Assembly (NCBI GenBank): GCA_003255065.1
Contig: QAOA01006130.1
Span: 217,296-281,295 of the forward strand
Source of the DNA: Cercis canadensis
Lineage: Eukaryota; Streptophyta; Magnoliopsida; Fabales; Fabaceae
DNA: 64,000 nt
Direction: 5' to 3'
This document shows, piece by piece, positions 34,750 through 47,632 of this stretch. The stretch's first letter is position 1; each line of letters opens with the position of its first letter. Under the pieces are notes generated by a model, which ran no database searches, was not told where the DNA came from, and saw only the letters and a list, made by a program, of their open reading frames with translations. A program made the translations under genes and the position numbers.

Positions 34750-35872
34750 TTATAAACTTGGGCTTAATGATAATACGTGAGCCCAGTTATTCTTCTTGGA
34801 GGCCCCACTGGTAAGTCATTTGGGCTTTGGGGACAATGTTAATATGGCCTTAATCGAATTCTGGCTTCTGATATCCAGAGTCCAATGGTAGGCGAGACTA
34901 ATAAATTAGTAATAGTCTGTAGGGCGGCCCAAAAAAAAAAACCAATTTAAGTAATAGATGTTGACAGCTGTAACAAGTTAAACTGGGAAATGCGGATAAG
35001 ATGCCAACTGTAACCGACGAAGGAAAAGTAAATGGGAAATGTTATAAATGGATTTCCACCGGTGCCATCATTTGACCCTTCTCCTTCAATGCACCATCTA
35101 CGGTCTAGTCATTCACGTGTGCTGTCTAGATAGCATCTTGCCCGCCGTTTCTTATCCACTCATTTTTTCCCGCGCTCCAACTTCTCCTTGTTTTTCTTAA
35201 ATATATTTTTGTGATAAAGAAATTTTAAAAATTAAAATCACGAGCTTCTCAGATGAATAATTAAAAGGAACTGTCGGTGTCGGACAAAGAAAAAGGAACA
35301 ACCACAAATTAATGCCAATTTCATTTGTTTTCTGAATGCTTTTAACAATATTTCTTTGAAAAAATAATCTAGTAACAATACTTTAATCGTCGTGCATTTT
35401 AATAAAACAAACAAACCTTTCAATTTAAATTTATTGAAAAGCAGTGTTCTATTCCTTTTTCAACTAATTGGTCAACCCATGTAAGCGGCGAAATAACATT
35501 TCCTCTCTATCATACTCAGATCAGACGTCACGCTGTTTTGATGTTTGCCTCAAGTTTTAGTCACAATCACGAAATCATGAATAATCTTAGCCTAAATAAG
35601 ATATTTTTTCTAGAGAAAATGAACAATAAAATAAAAAAAAAAAGTAACTTCTTATATTGTATTAATTAATACTCACTTATTGACAATGGTGGTTCACACT
35701 TTTGGTTCAAATTCATGCAAGGTTACGTGCAGGAAATTAACCCTCTATTTTATTTAACAGCATTACGAATAATAAAACACAAATACAATCAGTTAATTAA
35801 ACATATGTGTCTTCCTTTAACAAAATACAAATCTTTTGAGAGGAAAAGGGAGGGATAATATCTAATACAAAC

Positions 35873-35905
<33 letters not shown>

Positions 35906-35999
35906 ACCTTAACACCANTTTGGTGTTTTTGGACCTTAACACCACTAGTTACAAGCTCTTTGATAAATATTCACGTCGTTTGAGTGATGGTGTTACATT
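34750..35999. other. Intergenic DNA between the DRT100-like genes
   Basis: No gene. It contains a long poly-T tract at about 35876-35904 and an N at 35918, flanked by a short repeat GACCTTAACACCA. The last ~70 bases are the 3' flank of DRT100-like copy 2. Confidence 0.5.
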
Positions 36000-37097
36000 T
36001 TAGCAAGGTTTAAGTGGCTTCCCACAAAGGCAATCGTTGTAAACAAACGACGACGCTTCAAGATGATCAAAAGGTGAGCCACTTGGGATCTGGCCACAAA
36101 GGTGGTTGTGACTCAAATCCAAGTGGCCAATGTAGGAAGCGGCTGATATGGATTTTGGAATGGTACCCTTTAAATTGTTATACGATAAATCGAGAATTGT
36201 GAAATAAGATCTGGGCTCGAACACATCTGGTATATTTCCCTCTAAATTGTTTCGGCTCAAGTTCAAATCACTGATTCCCGAGCTAAACAAGCTCACCGGC
36301 ATGTTTCCCGATAACTTATTAGCATCTAGATTTAACGTAGCGAGAACCGCCATTTTACCGAGAGATACCGGGATGGCCCCCCAGAGTTGATTCCGAGAGA
36401 GATCCAGATCCGCGAGACGATAAATTCGAGAAATGGAACTTGGAATCTGCCCACTGATCTGGTTCCCACTCAGTAGAGCTCTGCTCAGCATCCTAAGCCT
36501 GCCAAAGCTTCTTGGAATGGGGCCAGAGATTCGGTTGTTTCGGAGATCAAGGTGCATCAAACTAGTTAGGTTCGTCAATGACGGTGGGATTTGGCCGGAT
36601 ATTTGATTATCGGCGATGTTGAATACGGTGAGGCGATGAAGTCTGCCGATATCGCCGGGAATATCGCCGGAGATCCGGTTTCCAATGAGATCAATGATTC
36701 GAAGGAAAGGCAAGGAGGAGATGCAGCGAGGGATTTCGCCGGAGATTCCCTTCCAGTCGGCGATGGTGATGCTGGAGAGTCGAGTGAGCTTACAGATTTC
36801 CGGCGATATGAAACCGGTCATATAGCCAGTACGGTGGGCTTTTTCGAAGATAGGGTCTTCGGACTCGCCGCGGAGGTTGATGTCAGCAACGCGACGGGAT
36901 TGCTGGTCGCAGCTAATGCCGTACCAGTTGTGGCAGCAGTCGTTGCCCGTCCACGAGTTGAAGATTCCCAAGTATGGCTCATGGAGAGCCGCCTTGAAGG
37001 CCAGCAGCGCCGCCCTGTCCGACGGCGGGCAGCTGTTCACGGCAGAGTTAACGGCAAGTAAGAACACTGTTATAAACAAAACTGTTGTGCTTCCCAT
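36000..37097 (-). CDS. DRT100: DRT100-like secreted LRR protein, copy 2
   Basis: Intronless, 365 residues. Signal peptide (MGSTTVLFITVFLLAVNSAV), an N-cap with CPPSDRAALLAFKAAL and NDCCHNWYGISCD, about ten tandem LRRs of the plant extracellular type (ISGDIPGDIGRLHRL and similar), and a complete C-cap NDCLCGKPLKPC. The length and architecture fit DRT100-like proteins throughout. It is a tandem paralogue of the gene at 32428-33519, and the two share the distinctive SDWKGISGEIP/ADWKGISGEIP block. Likely apoplastic; ligand unknown. A TATA-like site (TTTATA on +, 37328-37333) lies about 235 bases upstream. The long frames on the + strand across this gene are shadows. Confidence 0.93.
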   Translation of the reverse strand: MGSTTVLFITVFLLAVNSAVNSCPPSDRAALLAFKAALHEPYLGIFNSWTGNDCCHNWYGISCDQQSRRVADINLRGESEDPIFEKAHRTGYMTGFISPEICKLTRLSSITIADWKGISGEIPRCISSLPFLRIIDLIGNRISGDIPGDIGRLHRLTVFNIADNQISGQIPPSLTNLTSLMHLDLRNNRISGPIPRSFGRLRMLSRALLSGNQISGQIPSSISRIYRLADLDLSRNQLWGAIPVSLGKMAVLATLNLDANKLSGNMPVSLFSSGISDLNLSRNNLEGNIPDVFEPRSYFTILDLSYNNLKGTIPKSISAASYIGHLDLSHNHLCGQIPSGSPFDHLEASSFVYNDCLCGKPLKPC

Positions 37098-38929
37098 TCT
37101 GGTTTTTGTTGGTTAGATCTAGATTTCCCAATCTTAGAGCTAGACACTCAGTGACTCTGATTCACTCACACACACTCTCTCTGTTCCTGTGTGCGTGTGC
37201 CTCTATCTCTAAGCTCTAATATCTATTACGACACACACAGACGGTGTGCACCGGTTTATGTTGCGATTTAAGCTGAGGCCGTGATCGAGAAGGCTGTGCA
37301 TGGGAGTTTGGGACGCTGACAACGTCATTTATACTGTCCATCAAAGTCTTGTGACGATTTTGTCCCCAACAGTTGGTAACTGGGGAAGTTTGGACTATTA
37401 GGTCAATTTGGGTTTTTTCTTTTCTTTGAAGAAATAAACGGTAGGTATAATATAATATACATGCATAAATAATTTAATTAATAAAAGAATTATTTTAGAT
37501 GGAACAGGTGAACATGGGAGAAGATAAGTTTTGGGCACATCGGTAGGAATAAGTGACAGAGACTGGGAGTTGAAGGAGGAGATGCACATGGTAGCGATCG
37601 AAAGGTCCAGAACTAAATTATGAAGCTTGGCGGTGGCAGGGCCAGCAATTGGAGTTTATCAAATTACTGGTTTTTGAAAAGCAGAAATGGAAATAAGATA
37701 TGATCAGAAAGAACTTGGTATATATGGGACTCATTAATTTTTCCCATTATATTTACTTTAGCAAGTTAAAAATGGAAAGCTGGCTTCCTTGATTAGATGT
37801 AGTTAGGAAGGGAACTGGGTCTAATCTCTAAGAATGAGAGGCTCTCGGGCAAGGCAAGATTCATGAATTTGGGTAAGAGTTAGGACTATGTCATTATTGT
37901 TGGAATAGTACAATATAGACAACTGTTATCACCATTTTAGTCCCTTTAGGAAGCAGTCTAATTCTGTAATTAATGAATGAATATGCACTTGATTTAACGT
38001 TTATACCAAATTATTCATATGGTAAAATGGGTATCCGAATAGGTAAAAATGGATGCTCCGAATCAATCAAACTGCCTTATCCTCTTACTGTACAACTACA
38101 AACTCACCCACTAGTATGAAAATCTTGCAGATGGGTCACTACGGCTCGCCGGATAACGACAATCCATCTTTTATTTCTTTGTTATCACAATACCAAAACA
38201 TATGTGCCTTCTCCTTCTATTTCTTGAATCTTCACTTCTTTTCCCTATTAGTTTTTTCTTCTTTTTTCTTGTATCAGCCCAAAACAACTTACATATTTAT
38301 GCCTCAACAATCTGTTTTGCTATCAATAATTTGAAACCCAATAAATTTAATGGCAGAGTCTAAATTTGTGCCTTGTACATGTGTTTTCAATTATTTTATC
38401 GAGTAATGTTCCAGAAAACCTTATCTGCAAGATTCTATGCTTCGTTCTGGGAAAGGGGAACAATTAATTAAAAAGGTTACGTTGTTTGTTTCTCCAAAGA
38501 AATGAGATCTTGCACAAGAGACCTGACAGTTAGCTAGGTGGCAATGGCATATAGTACAAAACTCTGTTCTTTTCACCATCAACATCATTCATTAATTTCT
38601 TAATTTGAAGGTTTGAAGTGAGATTGACCAAATAAGAAACCTTCTATTTCTTTAAGATAAGATGATTACTAATAAGTAATGAGCATGTGCACAATGATCT
38701 TCATCCAGATGGTCATACAAGACTGCTGGAAGGGGTTTAAATTAAATACTATCTCACAGATATGAGAGATCTCTATTCCATTCCATGTGTTTTCCATCCT
38801 CAATCGCCCAACCCCAAAAAGCTGGTGAAGGAATCAACCAACTTCCATCTCTTCTTAAATTCTCAATGGGTTTCTTTTGTGGTAAATACAGGATATTTCC
38901 TACTCATTTCATGCCGCAAGAGTAAAATA
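37098..38929. other. Promoter side of DRT100-like copy 2 and intergenic DNA
   Basis: CT/CA-rich leader DNA to about 37240, then AT-rich spacer without a supported gene. Confidence 0.4.
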
Positions 38930-39155
38930 TTTTTTTTAAAATTATTTTTTAAATATTATTTTAATTTTTTATTTATTTTTAATGTCATTTTAATTATCGA
39001 ATAATTATATTATCCGTCAAATTAATCTTTTATAACATTAAAAATGATCACTTAAAAGATTGATTTGATAGGCAAAATAATTATTTAAAGACTAAAATAA
39101 CATAAAAAAAATTACAAATTAAAATGATATTTAAAAAATAATTTAAGAAAAAAAA
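38930..39155. repeat. AT-rich foldback MITE
   Basis: The left half (AAATATTATTTTAATTTTT ... TCAAATTAATCTTTT) is an imperfect reverse complement of the right half (AAAAGATTGATTTGATAGGC ... TTAAAATGATATTT). The whole region can fold into one long hairpin with a short centre near 39045. The exact ends and target duplication cannot be fixed by eye. Confidence 0.5.
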
Positions 39156-39463
39156 AATTATTGAACTCATATAATTATCATCAAAACAAACCAAGGTATC
39201 AAAAAGTGTACATGCTTGAAATCTCACAGCAACCCAAAATCTTATCAAATCTTGCTAGCCCACCATCATTCTCATTATTACCAAAATAGATCTCAGACTT
39301 CAGTGACCATCACCACAACTATTATCTCATGGTCCTCAACTATAATGCACATTCAAGGATATCCACTAGTATGCTAAAATCGAAACCCATACAATTATTT
39401 AGTCTAAACCATTTTATTTTTATTTTTTTTTGGTGGAAGTCATCTTATTCTTTGCTGGTGATA

Positions 39464-39570
39464 AAAGAAATATAACAGCCAACAGTTTCTAAATTTAGCT
39501 GTTATAGTGTGGGGTGNAAAGAAATATAACAGCGAACAGTTTCTAAATTTAGCTGTTATAGTGTGGGGTG
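39464..39570. repeat. 53 bp direct repeat around an N
   Basis: Copies 39464-39516 and 39518-39570, with one mismatch (ACAGCC against ACAGCG), separated only by the N at 39517. An unmerged scaffold overlap is the likely cause. Confidence 0.9.
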
Positions 39571-41950
39571 ACAATGCAGATATATGCAGCGTCAGCTTCA
39601 AAATGATACAGTTATGTCATTATGTGTATGTTAATTAGCTAATCAGGGTTCCCAGAGTTTAGGTGCTATCTAGGGCAGTCATTTGCAGGATTTTGGGAAT
39701 AATGATTATCATATTTAATCCAAATCCTTGGTATTATATATGTGCATATAGAATGCGCCAAACATGGCATTCAACAAGGCACATTACCTATTTGATCTTC
39801 ATTTCCAACGGCCTCATTATATGAACCATCATTCACGCAAAGATTGGTGCATAATCTTTTATTTTATTAGGATTTTGCTAATGATCGATAAAACAATTTG
39901 ATTGTTGATCATCCCGACAAGCATGAGGAAGAAATTCAGGCGAAGAAACTAACTCAGATTTTCTTGGCCGACATTTGCTTATGAAAACTTAAACGAGCAA
40001 TAATTGTTACAGATTTTCTGAGGAATTCAAAGAACATTCATTTTGGGATATATAATTTATTTGGCCACTGAAAGAGGTGAGAAGCCTCCAACATGTTTTC
40101 AAAAGAAAGAAGAAAAATGATAGTTTTTAATTGTTATGACTTTGAGAATACTTTGTCACACTCAGTAAACAACCATGTGATGTGAGTGCAAATTGGACAT
40201 ACATCCCCAGCTGAAAAAGGTATCATATTGAGATAAACATATTAAACGGAGTTGCGGAAAGAAGAGAGAAATTGAAACGCAACAGGGAGAGATTTAGTTT
40301 ATAGATTTTCAATAAAAACAAAGAAATCTTGAGGCTGATGGGGAAAAACGATAGCTAAAGTAGAAATTACAGCTTCAAGTACCCGAATCCTGATGATTTC
40401 CCATGCCCAAGCAGTTTAAGTTTAACCCAACACTTTTTCTCTTTTTCTTCGGCTAATGAAGTTTATCCCAACACCTATCGTAATCGTAGGCTGAGGCCCA
40501 TGGTGATGGTCTTTTTTTTATCATATTTAAGTCCAACTTATCCAACAGGTCAAGAGGACAATTATAACATAACCCAACTTACATAATATAGTAGCACAAC
40601 TAAACACTGTATCAAGTATCTAATTATGTTGGACTACCACATGATCCACCTCAAAAGCTCTAAAATCATAAAAAAATCATTGTCAAATTTTGCCACCAGT
40701 CCAATCACAAAAACAAATTCATTTATGATATTTGACGCTGTATTAAGATTTTGCTCACCAAACAAAACCAAATCTCAAAGTGAAGACTTTTGATCACAAT
40801 ATTAAAAAATCATTGATTGAACCGCGTCAAATGTTTCACTAATTAATGGGATACCTGCTCATAGTCATAGCACCATTTGTCCACCGTTGCAAGAAATAGA
40901 CGGGGTACTGAAAACACCAGACATTTGTAGAGGCACAATAGCTTGTCTACAGAGATAACCTCTGTATTCAAATGATTGGCATGAACAACATATATATATA
41001 TATCTGAGTTCGATTTGTTCCATTCTGCCATATAATTTTGATCATCTTAAAAATCTTTCACACTATAAGTTGTGCTCACGTCATCGTTTTCTTTCTTAAG
41101 ATGCCAAGCTGCTGCTCCCAAAACCTCTACTTAATTGGAACTTGTTAAAAATTTAATGTGTGTAAACTAATAACATTTGTTTTTCATGTCTTCAAGAATC
41201 ACTCTGTACCGTTCTATAAATCCCGTTGAACATAGTTTTTCAAACTTTCTGAGCGTGAACTAGTAGACAACCCAGCGAAAGAAATATCTCTCAAACAAGG
41301 ATATTGGATTTGAACCCATTCAACATCTCTAAGATTAAACCTATCAACCAACCCAAAACATGGTATCTTTTTCTAAAACACGCCACAAACAAAAACAATG
41401 GTGTGTGGATGAATTAAAGAACTGCGGCAACAGCCATGTTTGCAGCAACCAAGCAAAAGTTTAAATCGTCTTATCGGCAATCAATGCACAACCAAGCAAT
41501 GTTGGTTGAACATAATGTTTTACTCCAATGAAAAGTACCAATGGTACATATTTTATACTTGCTAGTGAAATATGTAATATCTTGTGTCAAAAGAAACAAC
41601 GTGACCATAGTAAGCATAATCTTCCGTACCTCAGTCGATGCTCTTTATTCAAATCAACTGCATAGGAGAATTATGGATTCTCTTCCTGCGTGTGCATAAA
41701 TAGTTAAAGAAGCAATTGGGCATGGCCAGCTTCTAATAAAACCAAACTTTATCCTTTATCATGCTGATTTCTCATGAAGCTCTCTAAACAATCAACATTT
41801 TGATATGCACTAAATAATTTAGAAACTGCAGTTAAATTCTTCTTCGCATCCGAACATCATTATTTAGAGGATCAGTACTCTTGTGATGACTTTAGAAATC
41901 GAAAGAAATGAGTTTGAACAGGCAAAAAAGCTCATGATTATTTTAGGGAC
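39571..41950. other. Intergenic DNA
   Basis: No supported gene. A minus-strand stretch at about 41270-41370 has a box A-like word (TGGGTTGGTTGATAGG) and a box B-like word (GAATGGGTTCAAATCC), so an old tRNA-derived SINE is possible. There is an (AT)n tract at about 40988-41002. Confidence 0.4.
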
Positions 41951-41954
41951 TCAC

Positions 41955-42442
41955 TCTTTTTACACCCTAGTTTGCTAATGTTATATTCTTTTTAATGTTT
42001 AAATATGATATATAGATTAAATTACCCTAATTCAAAAATAATTTTTTTTTAAAATTTGACTAATTATAATATTCTTTCTAACTCTTATTAATTGTAGCTT
42101 CATTTTTCAATTAGAAATAGAATATATTAGTCAAATTTTTTTTTTAAAAAAAAAAATCAATTTTTAAATGAAGGTAATTTAGGATATATCATATTTTTTT
42201 TTTTTTTGGTTATCCACCGGTGTCCGGGCTTTGCCTGACTAATCCGGTTTCGAGCCGGGAAGGACCACAAGGGCAGTAAAGCTCTTACAACAGACGCAGC
42301 TGCATTCCCAAGAGCTCGAACTCAAGACCTTTGGTTAAGCTAGAACAGCCCCTTACCAGCTGATGTACATGCTTATTGGTAGGGTATATCATATTTAGAC
42401 ATTAAAAATAGTGTAGCATTAATAAATTAGAGTGTAAAAATA
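41955..42442. repeat. Foldback MITE split by a SINE
   Basis: The left arm CTTTTTACACCCTAGTTTGC ... TTTTAATGTTTAAATATGATATA pairs with the right end (ATATCATATTTAGACATTAAAAA ... TTAGAGTGTAAAAAT in reduced form). Inside, a second inverted pair (AATTTTTTTTTAAA/TTTAAAAAAAAAA) continues the hairpin. The right arm is interrupted at about 42197-42380 by a SINE, so the MITE is the older insertion. Confidence 0.6.
42197..42380 (-). mobile_element. tRNA-derived SINE with 15 bp target duplication
   Basis: Read on the minus strand it starts ACCAATAAGCATGTACATCA, has box A (ATCAGCTGGTAAGGGG) and box B (TTGAGTTCGAGCTC) about 35 bases apart, then a GC-rich body (CCCGGCTCGAAACCGGATTAG, CCGGACACCGGTGG in part) and a poly-A tail. 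It is flanked by GGATATATCATATTT (42182-42196) and GGGTATATCATATTT (42382-42396), one mismatch. This is a complete SINE of about 180 bp; the clear boxes and tail suggest fairly recent activity. Confidence 0.85.
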
Positions 42443-45074
42443 ACAATTCTCTTATTTTACTCTCCTTTACAAAGCAGTTACCATATTGTCTTCTCTTCTC
42501 TTCACATGATGGTAAGTTAGGTTTGGGCTTGGGCTTGGCATTGGAGAGATGTTGGATTTTGTTGTTCATAAAACATTCGTCCGAAAGAGGCCCAAATTCG
42601 TGTCAAAAAGCTCAAAGCCCAAAAACAAAAGCATCCATATCAAAAACAAAAACAAAAACATCCAAAGCCGTTAATTGGTTTCATAAATGTCAACGTTGAC
42701 AGCATTATGGGTGGGGTCGAGAGACAGGTCCACAGAGAGATATTTAAATCATAAAATTAGGATTCGTATCTAATAAGGACCGATTTCACTAATTGTTCAA
42801 TTATTATTTCAACCACGTAAATATAAGGACAAATGAGTTAGAGAAAAGTGAGAATGGTACAGTAGACGAATAAATATTTTTATATTGAATATCATAATTC
42901 TTAATTAAAATCAAAGAATTTCTAAAATACGTTAGATGTCAATGATTTATGAGTTTCATAAAAATTAAAATATTTAATGTCAAATGTTTTATTTTTATAT
43001 GTGTCTTTCTCTCATTTTTCTTAACATATTATATTTCTTTGGAAAAACAATTCACAAGTAACTATCACCTCGCCATTATTTTGTATTCTCTCTTTTTCTT
43101 TCATGTGATGGCTTTCATTCTAATTTTTCAGAGAATGTTAAATAAACTCTCTCAACGTCTCTCTCTCTCTCTCATTAAAAGGGAAAGGGAAATTTCTACT
43201 TTGTATTCAATTTACATGTGTCACCATTATGTGATATTGACATATATATATATATATAAGAATAGTTTAGATGATGTAAAGAATCGTACTTTGTTTACAC
43301 AAACATATATTATCTACAAATATTTAATACAAAGACGATTAGTCTCCACTAAAATAGATTGTCTTTTAGCGACACTGAAGTGTAATGTAAACAAAGATCT
43401 GATATGCAGTGCTTTGGGGTATAAAAGCACATTCTTCCACTGTAATAGGCTGTAAACTATATATTTTAATCCTTGCTTGGTTGGCCTCAACACAACTTTG
43501 ACCCAAATCATAATTATGTAGAGACACGTGCATCACCACCTTGGTTAGGCTCAAATTTTAACCAACTCTCTCAAAGAGTTCATCATTAAAAAGACTTGCT
43601 ACTACATTTGGCAATTAATCCGTCTAATTTACACCATTTTTAAATCTCTGTTGCAGTTGCAGATAAATAAATAAATAAATAAATAAAATACAACTTTTTA
43701 CAGCTAACTTTTAACTTCAAAGGAACTTCTTTACCCAGATTAAATTTTCTTAAAATAAACAAACTTCAAAGGAACTTTTATCCTCAGCTTTGTGGGTCTG
43801 TCACTCATCCTAAATAAATCCCTCACAAAAACACTCCTCTTTAGTGAATAGTGATGCATCTAAATATTAATTCTCCCTTTTCGAATGCAGTATGATGTAA
43901 GATTTAATTTTCCTTCATGTCCCACTAAGTAAATAACGTCTTCTTCCGACAATATTGATTTTCATTTTTTTTGGTTGATTTGAAGTTTAATTTCGTCCTG
44001 GCCAATTATGAATCACCACCTACTTCCAATTTTATTGGACCTTCAAATAATTTTGTATGCTGGTATACTTGAAGATTTCTTTATCTTTATTTTCTTAAAT
44101 ATAACGAAGAATTTTATTAGTCTAAAATATGCTTTTTAAGAATATAAAGATGAATTTAACTAAAAATTGTTTGCTAATAGCATAACAAATATATTTTTTT
44201 TTAAAAAGAAAAAGAGTATTAAGAAATATTAACTATGAGGTAGAGAAGGTACGGTTTGAGATTCCTCTAATATTCGAAGGAACACGAATTACCCAATGTT
44301 TAGTTATTTATCATTGTTACTAATTAGTTATAATTCCTCTCACACACACACATTTAAATAATATCTATAGAAAAAATAAAAACTCAATTTCACTTGCCTC
44401 TTAAAACCATTATTTTGTATAAAAATTAGATTTTTTTTTTTTGTTGTTGCATAAAAGCACAATGTGTTAGGGATAAGGGATGAGAGTAAATAGCATGAAC
44501 AAAATTGATGACATCAAATACTCTAGTTCCTATTATTAGAAGAAATATCACTAAATTCACAAATCATTGAAAAAATTATATGTTTTATACTATGTTAAGA
44601 TGTACTCTATAATTTAAATTAGTAATGCATAAGTTATATCTTACCATCATTTTTTTTTTTGGTTAGAGATATAATATTTACATATATTTTTTTTTTAAAA
44701 ATCATATAAGAAATATGAGACATTTAAGTTACTAATATTAATATTATATTAATAACACTACAACCACCCAGGACATTCATACCAATATTTGATTCGATAT
44801 TGAGAACTCGTCAAATCTTAAAAAATGAATACATAATCACTTGAACTATTGTTTGAGGGCTATATCTTATCATTTGGTATATATATTTTTATAATATATA
44901 TATTTACATTATTTTATTTGTAAACTTTTATTATAAAAGAATATAAATATTTAAATTATTAATAACACCACAACAACTAAAAGTAAATATGATAAATTTT
45001 GATCTCAAGTTCAAAAAATTTTCCCAATTTTACTAGTTAGAATACATGATTACTTATACGATTGTTAAGGTCAA
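42443..45074. other. AT-rich intergenic DNA
   Basis: No supported gene. The 168-codon open frame at 42949-43455 is AT-rich chance sequence. CT and AT microsatellites occur at about 43150-43180 and 43236-43258, and an (AAAT/AATA)n run at about 43666-43690. The stretches at about 44650-44870 and 44890-45075 resemble each other (both contain TTTACAT...AATAACAC-CACAAC-type words) and may be an old tandem duplication. Confidence 0.4.
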
Positions 45075-45083
45075 TATTTATTA

Positions 45084-45311
45084 GAGTAAAATCATTTTTT
45101 AGTCCTTAGAAAATATAGTCATTGACAAATTTGTCATCCAAAAATTTTCGGTGACAAATTGGTCATTGAATTATTATTCCGTCGGACAAATTAATCTTTC
45201 GGTAGGGTCCCGTTAGTGACATTTAAAGACCAATTTATCCGACGAAATAATAATTCAATGACCAATTTATCAGTGATTACATTTTTCAAAGACTAAAAAA
45301 AGGTTTTACTC
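45084..45311. mobile_element. Mutator-type MITE
   Basis: A 228 bp foldback element. The left end GAGTAAAATCATTTTTTAGTCC is matched in reverse complement by the right end (GAGTAAAACCTTTTTTTAGTC). The similarity continues through GTCATTGACAAATTTGTC, and the halves meet near 45205 (GGGTCCCGTTAGTGAC). Both sides carry the identical nine bases TATTTATTA (45075-45083 and 45312-45320). A perfect 9 bp target duplication with long inverted repeats is the mark of Mutator-like elements. No coding capacity. The intact target repeat suggests a recent insertion. Confidence 0.85.
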
Positions 45312-45320
45312 TATTTATTA

Positions 45321-47632
45321 TCTTCCCATCATAATAATGGATTTCCTTTATAGAATATTTAGCAGTACTTAGACTGAAAATTACATTGTATTAAATAATT
45401 TCAGTAAAATGGTGGATGTACTCTGCTCGTCCATCACTGGCATTAGTAATTCAATTGCATAGAAGATTACATAATTAATTATAGTTAATCAAAAGGGTAC
45501 TTAATTAATACCCCAATAAGCTGGGATAGCTTTTGTCGTTTGGTGGTTTATGAAAAACTATCGTTGCGGCTTGCGGGGTCAGAAGAAATAATTTTCAACA
45601 TATCTCCTTGCACGAAGCTCCGCGTGGCACCCTTGGTCCCCCATTCACCACATAGAAAACATTTTTCCCTTTCTCCCACTAATTAAGAGCAAAATTTATA
45701 CGCGGGCATGGCATGGGTAGCTGTGCTCATTATTCATCTTTCATCTTGAAGCAAATTAATCTATTAAAAGAAAATTCCAAAACTCCAAACGTGAGATTAG
45801 TTTTTCCTTTTCCTTATTTTCTAGGTCGTTATTTTACTTTTCTTTTTTTAAAAAAATGTTTTTGGATATATGATATGAGTTTACCAACTTTATAGCAAAA
45901 ACAGAGTATCTTTAAGAAGCAAAAAATAAGTTTAGATATGATCATATCTCCCAATAATAGTGGAAGAGTTATATATATATTTATGCAAGTTAATTAAAAA
46001 ATTTATTTTCAATAAAACATATTTTAAGATAAAGCTTAACCCTTGGACTTCCATTTATCTTAAAATTGATTTGAGCATATGGTAATATAAATAAATATTG
46101 TAGATCAAGCTTTTCAGTATTTCCATATTAATACGTAAGTGATGAGTTATAATAATTGAGTTGATAAATGGAAAATGATATTTTCGAATAAATGTGTCAC
46201 GGGAGTGTATAACAAATGCGGTGTCCTGTAAGTTACAAAAACATATTTATATTCTTTCTTAGTTTAATTAACTACCTCAATATTATAAAAAAAAAATGTA
46301 ATTACCAAAAAAAAAACTACCTCAATTATTTTGCTCTCCTGAATCCTGATGCTATGTATCATATGAACTTATAAATTATGTTTTTTTTTTTTAAAAAAAA
46401 AATACATTGAACTTAATAGCAGTAGTGTTGATAAATAACTTGTTTGGTATTTTAAATATTCAACAATTATAGCATATTTGAGTATTTCTGTAAAAGGTGT
46501 TTTTCAAATACAAACAATTTTTTTTTAAATATAACAGAAAAGCTATTACCTATTTAAGATCTTACAAAGTACAGATTCCTGTATTTTAATAGAGATAACT
46601 GCATTTGACGATTTTAATGAAAGAAGAGAGAGAGAGTCCAGGGACACAAGCAGGGTCCCAAAAAGAAAAAAAGGAATTGTCTTGTGGATCAGTCATTCAT
46701 TTCATAGATGATCTAAATAGTATGCAGGTAATAAAGTCATTTCACCTCGTATACTTCCCATTTTATCAAAACCGAGCGTTTCTTCTAAAAATAGGATTAA
46801 CTTGTGTTGTTTCTCCTTTGGGGAGCCTTCCTGTGCCACGTTACTCTCACTAACTTCGTTTCTTCCCCAAATATTATCCTACCATTTGAGGGCATTATGG
46901 TAAAATGGAACTGGAGACATTACCAAATCTGAAGCCTGGATTTATAGTTGTGTTTACTTCTCATTGGCTGTACCCAGAGAGAGAAATAAAGTGGGTTTTT
47001 ATAATTCTTGGCTTTCTTTCTCTTAAGCCTACTGCCATCTCCACCACTCTTACCAGTACATAGTAGAAAGGGGGATAAAATAAACTAAACAAAAATATTT
47101 GAGAGCGAGCTGGGTGTTTCTGTTTCTTCTGTTCATATGCACTCTATCGGTATTATCATATCCTTTTCGATTTTCAGCTGTTGCTTTTGATGTTAGTCTT
47201 ATCTTTTGAGTTTGAGTGGTTCACTTTCAGGAACAGAGAACTTGGTTGCTATTAAATTTGATGACTTTTGGTGTTAAGCGAGAGAAAATACAACTTATTT
47301 TCGTCTCTCTCTCTCTTCTCTCTATCTGTCTTCTTTTCCCTCCCTTCTTCCTGACTGTGAGCTACCTTAGCTGCGCCACACTTCATGGTATAGAGTCCAA
47401 GTGAATTATCTGGATTTGGGTTTGTTGTATTAGTCTTAGATCTGCAAAAATAGTCTAGAATTCTTGGGGGTGAGCCCTTGAGCAAAGAAGAATTTTTTCT
47501 GGACAATTCTTTTATCTTTCAAGTGCAGAAAAAAAAGAAAAAGAGTTCAGGAGTTGATTTGATCTGATAAGGGGAGTAGTTAAGAAAATCGGTGAGCATA
47601 TCTGAATAGGATTGAAGAAGAGCAAGGGAATA
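45321..47632. other. Intergenic DNA and bHLH gene leader
   Basis: AT-rich with no gene until about 46900. From about 46980 to 47632 the DNA is CT-rich and less AT-biased, as expected of the promoter and 5' UTR of the bHLH gene (runs of CTCTCTCTCTTCTCTCT near 47306-47325). No earlier exon is needed. Confidence 0.4.

Noticed and set aside
36591-37061. 156-codon + strand frame opposite DRT100-like copy 2
   Set aside because: Shadow of the LRR gene on the other strand.
42949-43455. 168-codon open frame
   Set aside because: AT-rich composition, Ile/Phe/Tyr/Leu-biased product, microsatellites inside the frame, no splice or family signal; it is consistent with chance in AT-rich DNA.
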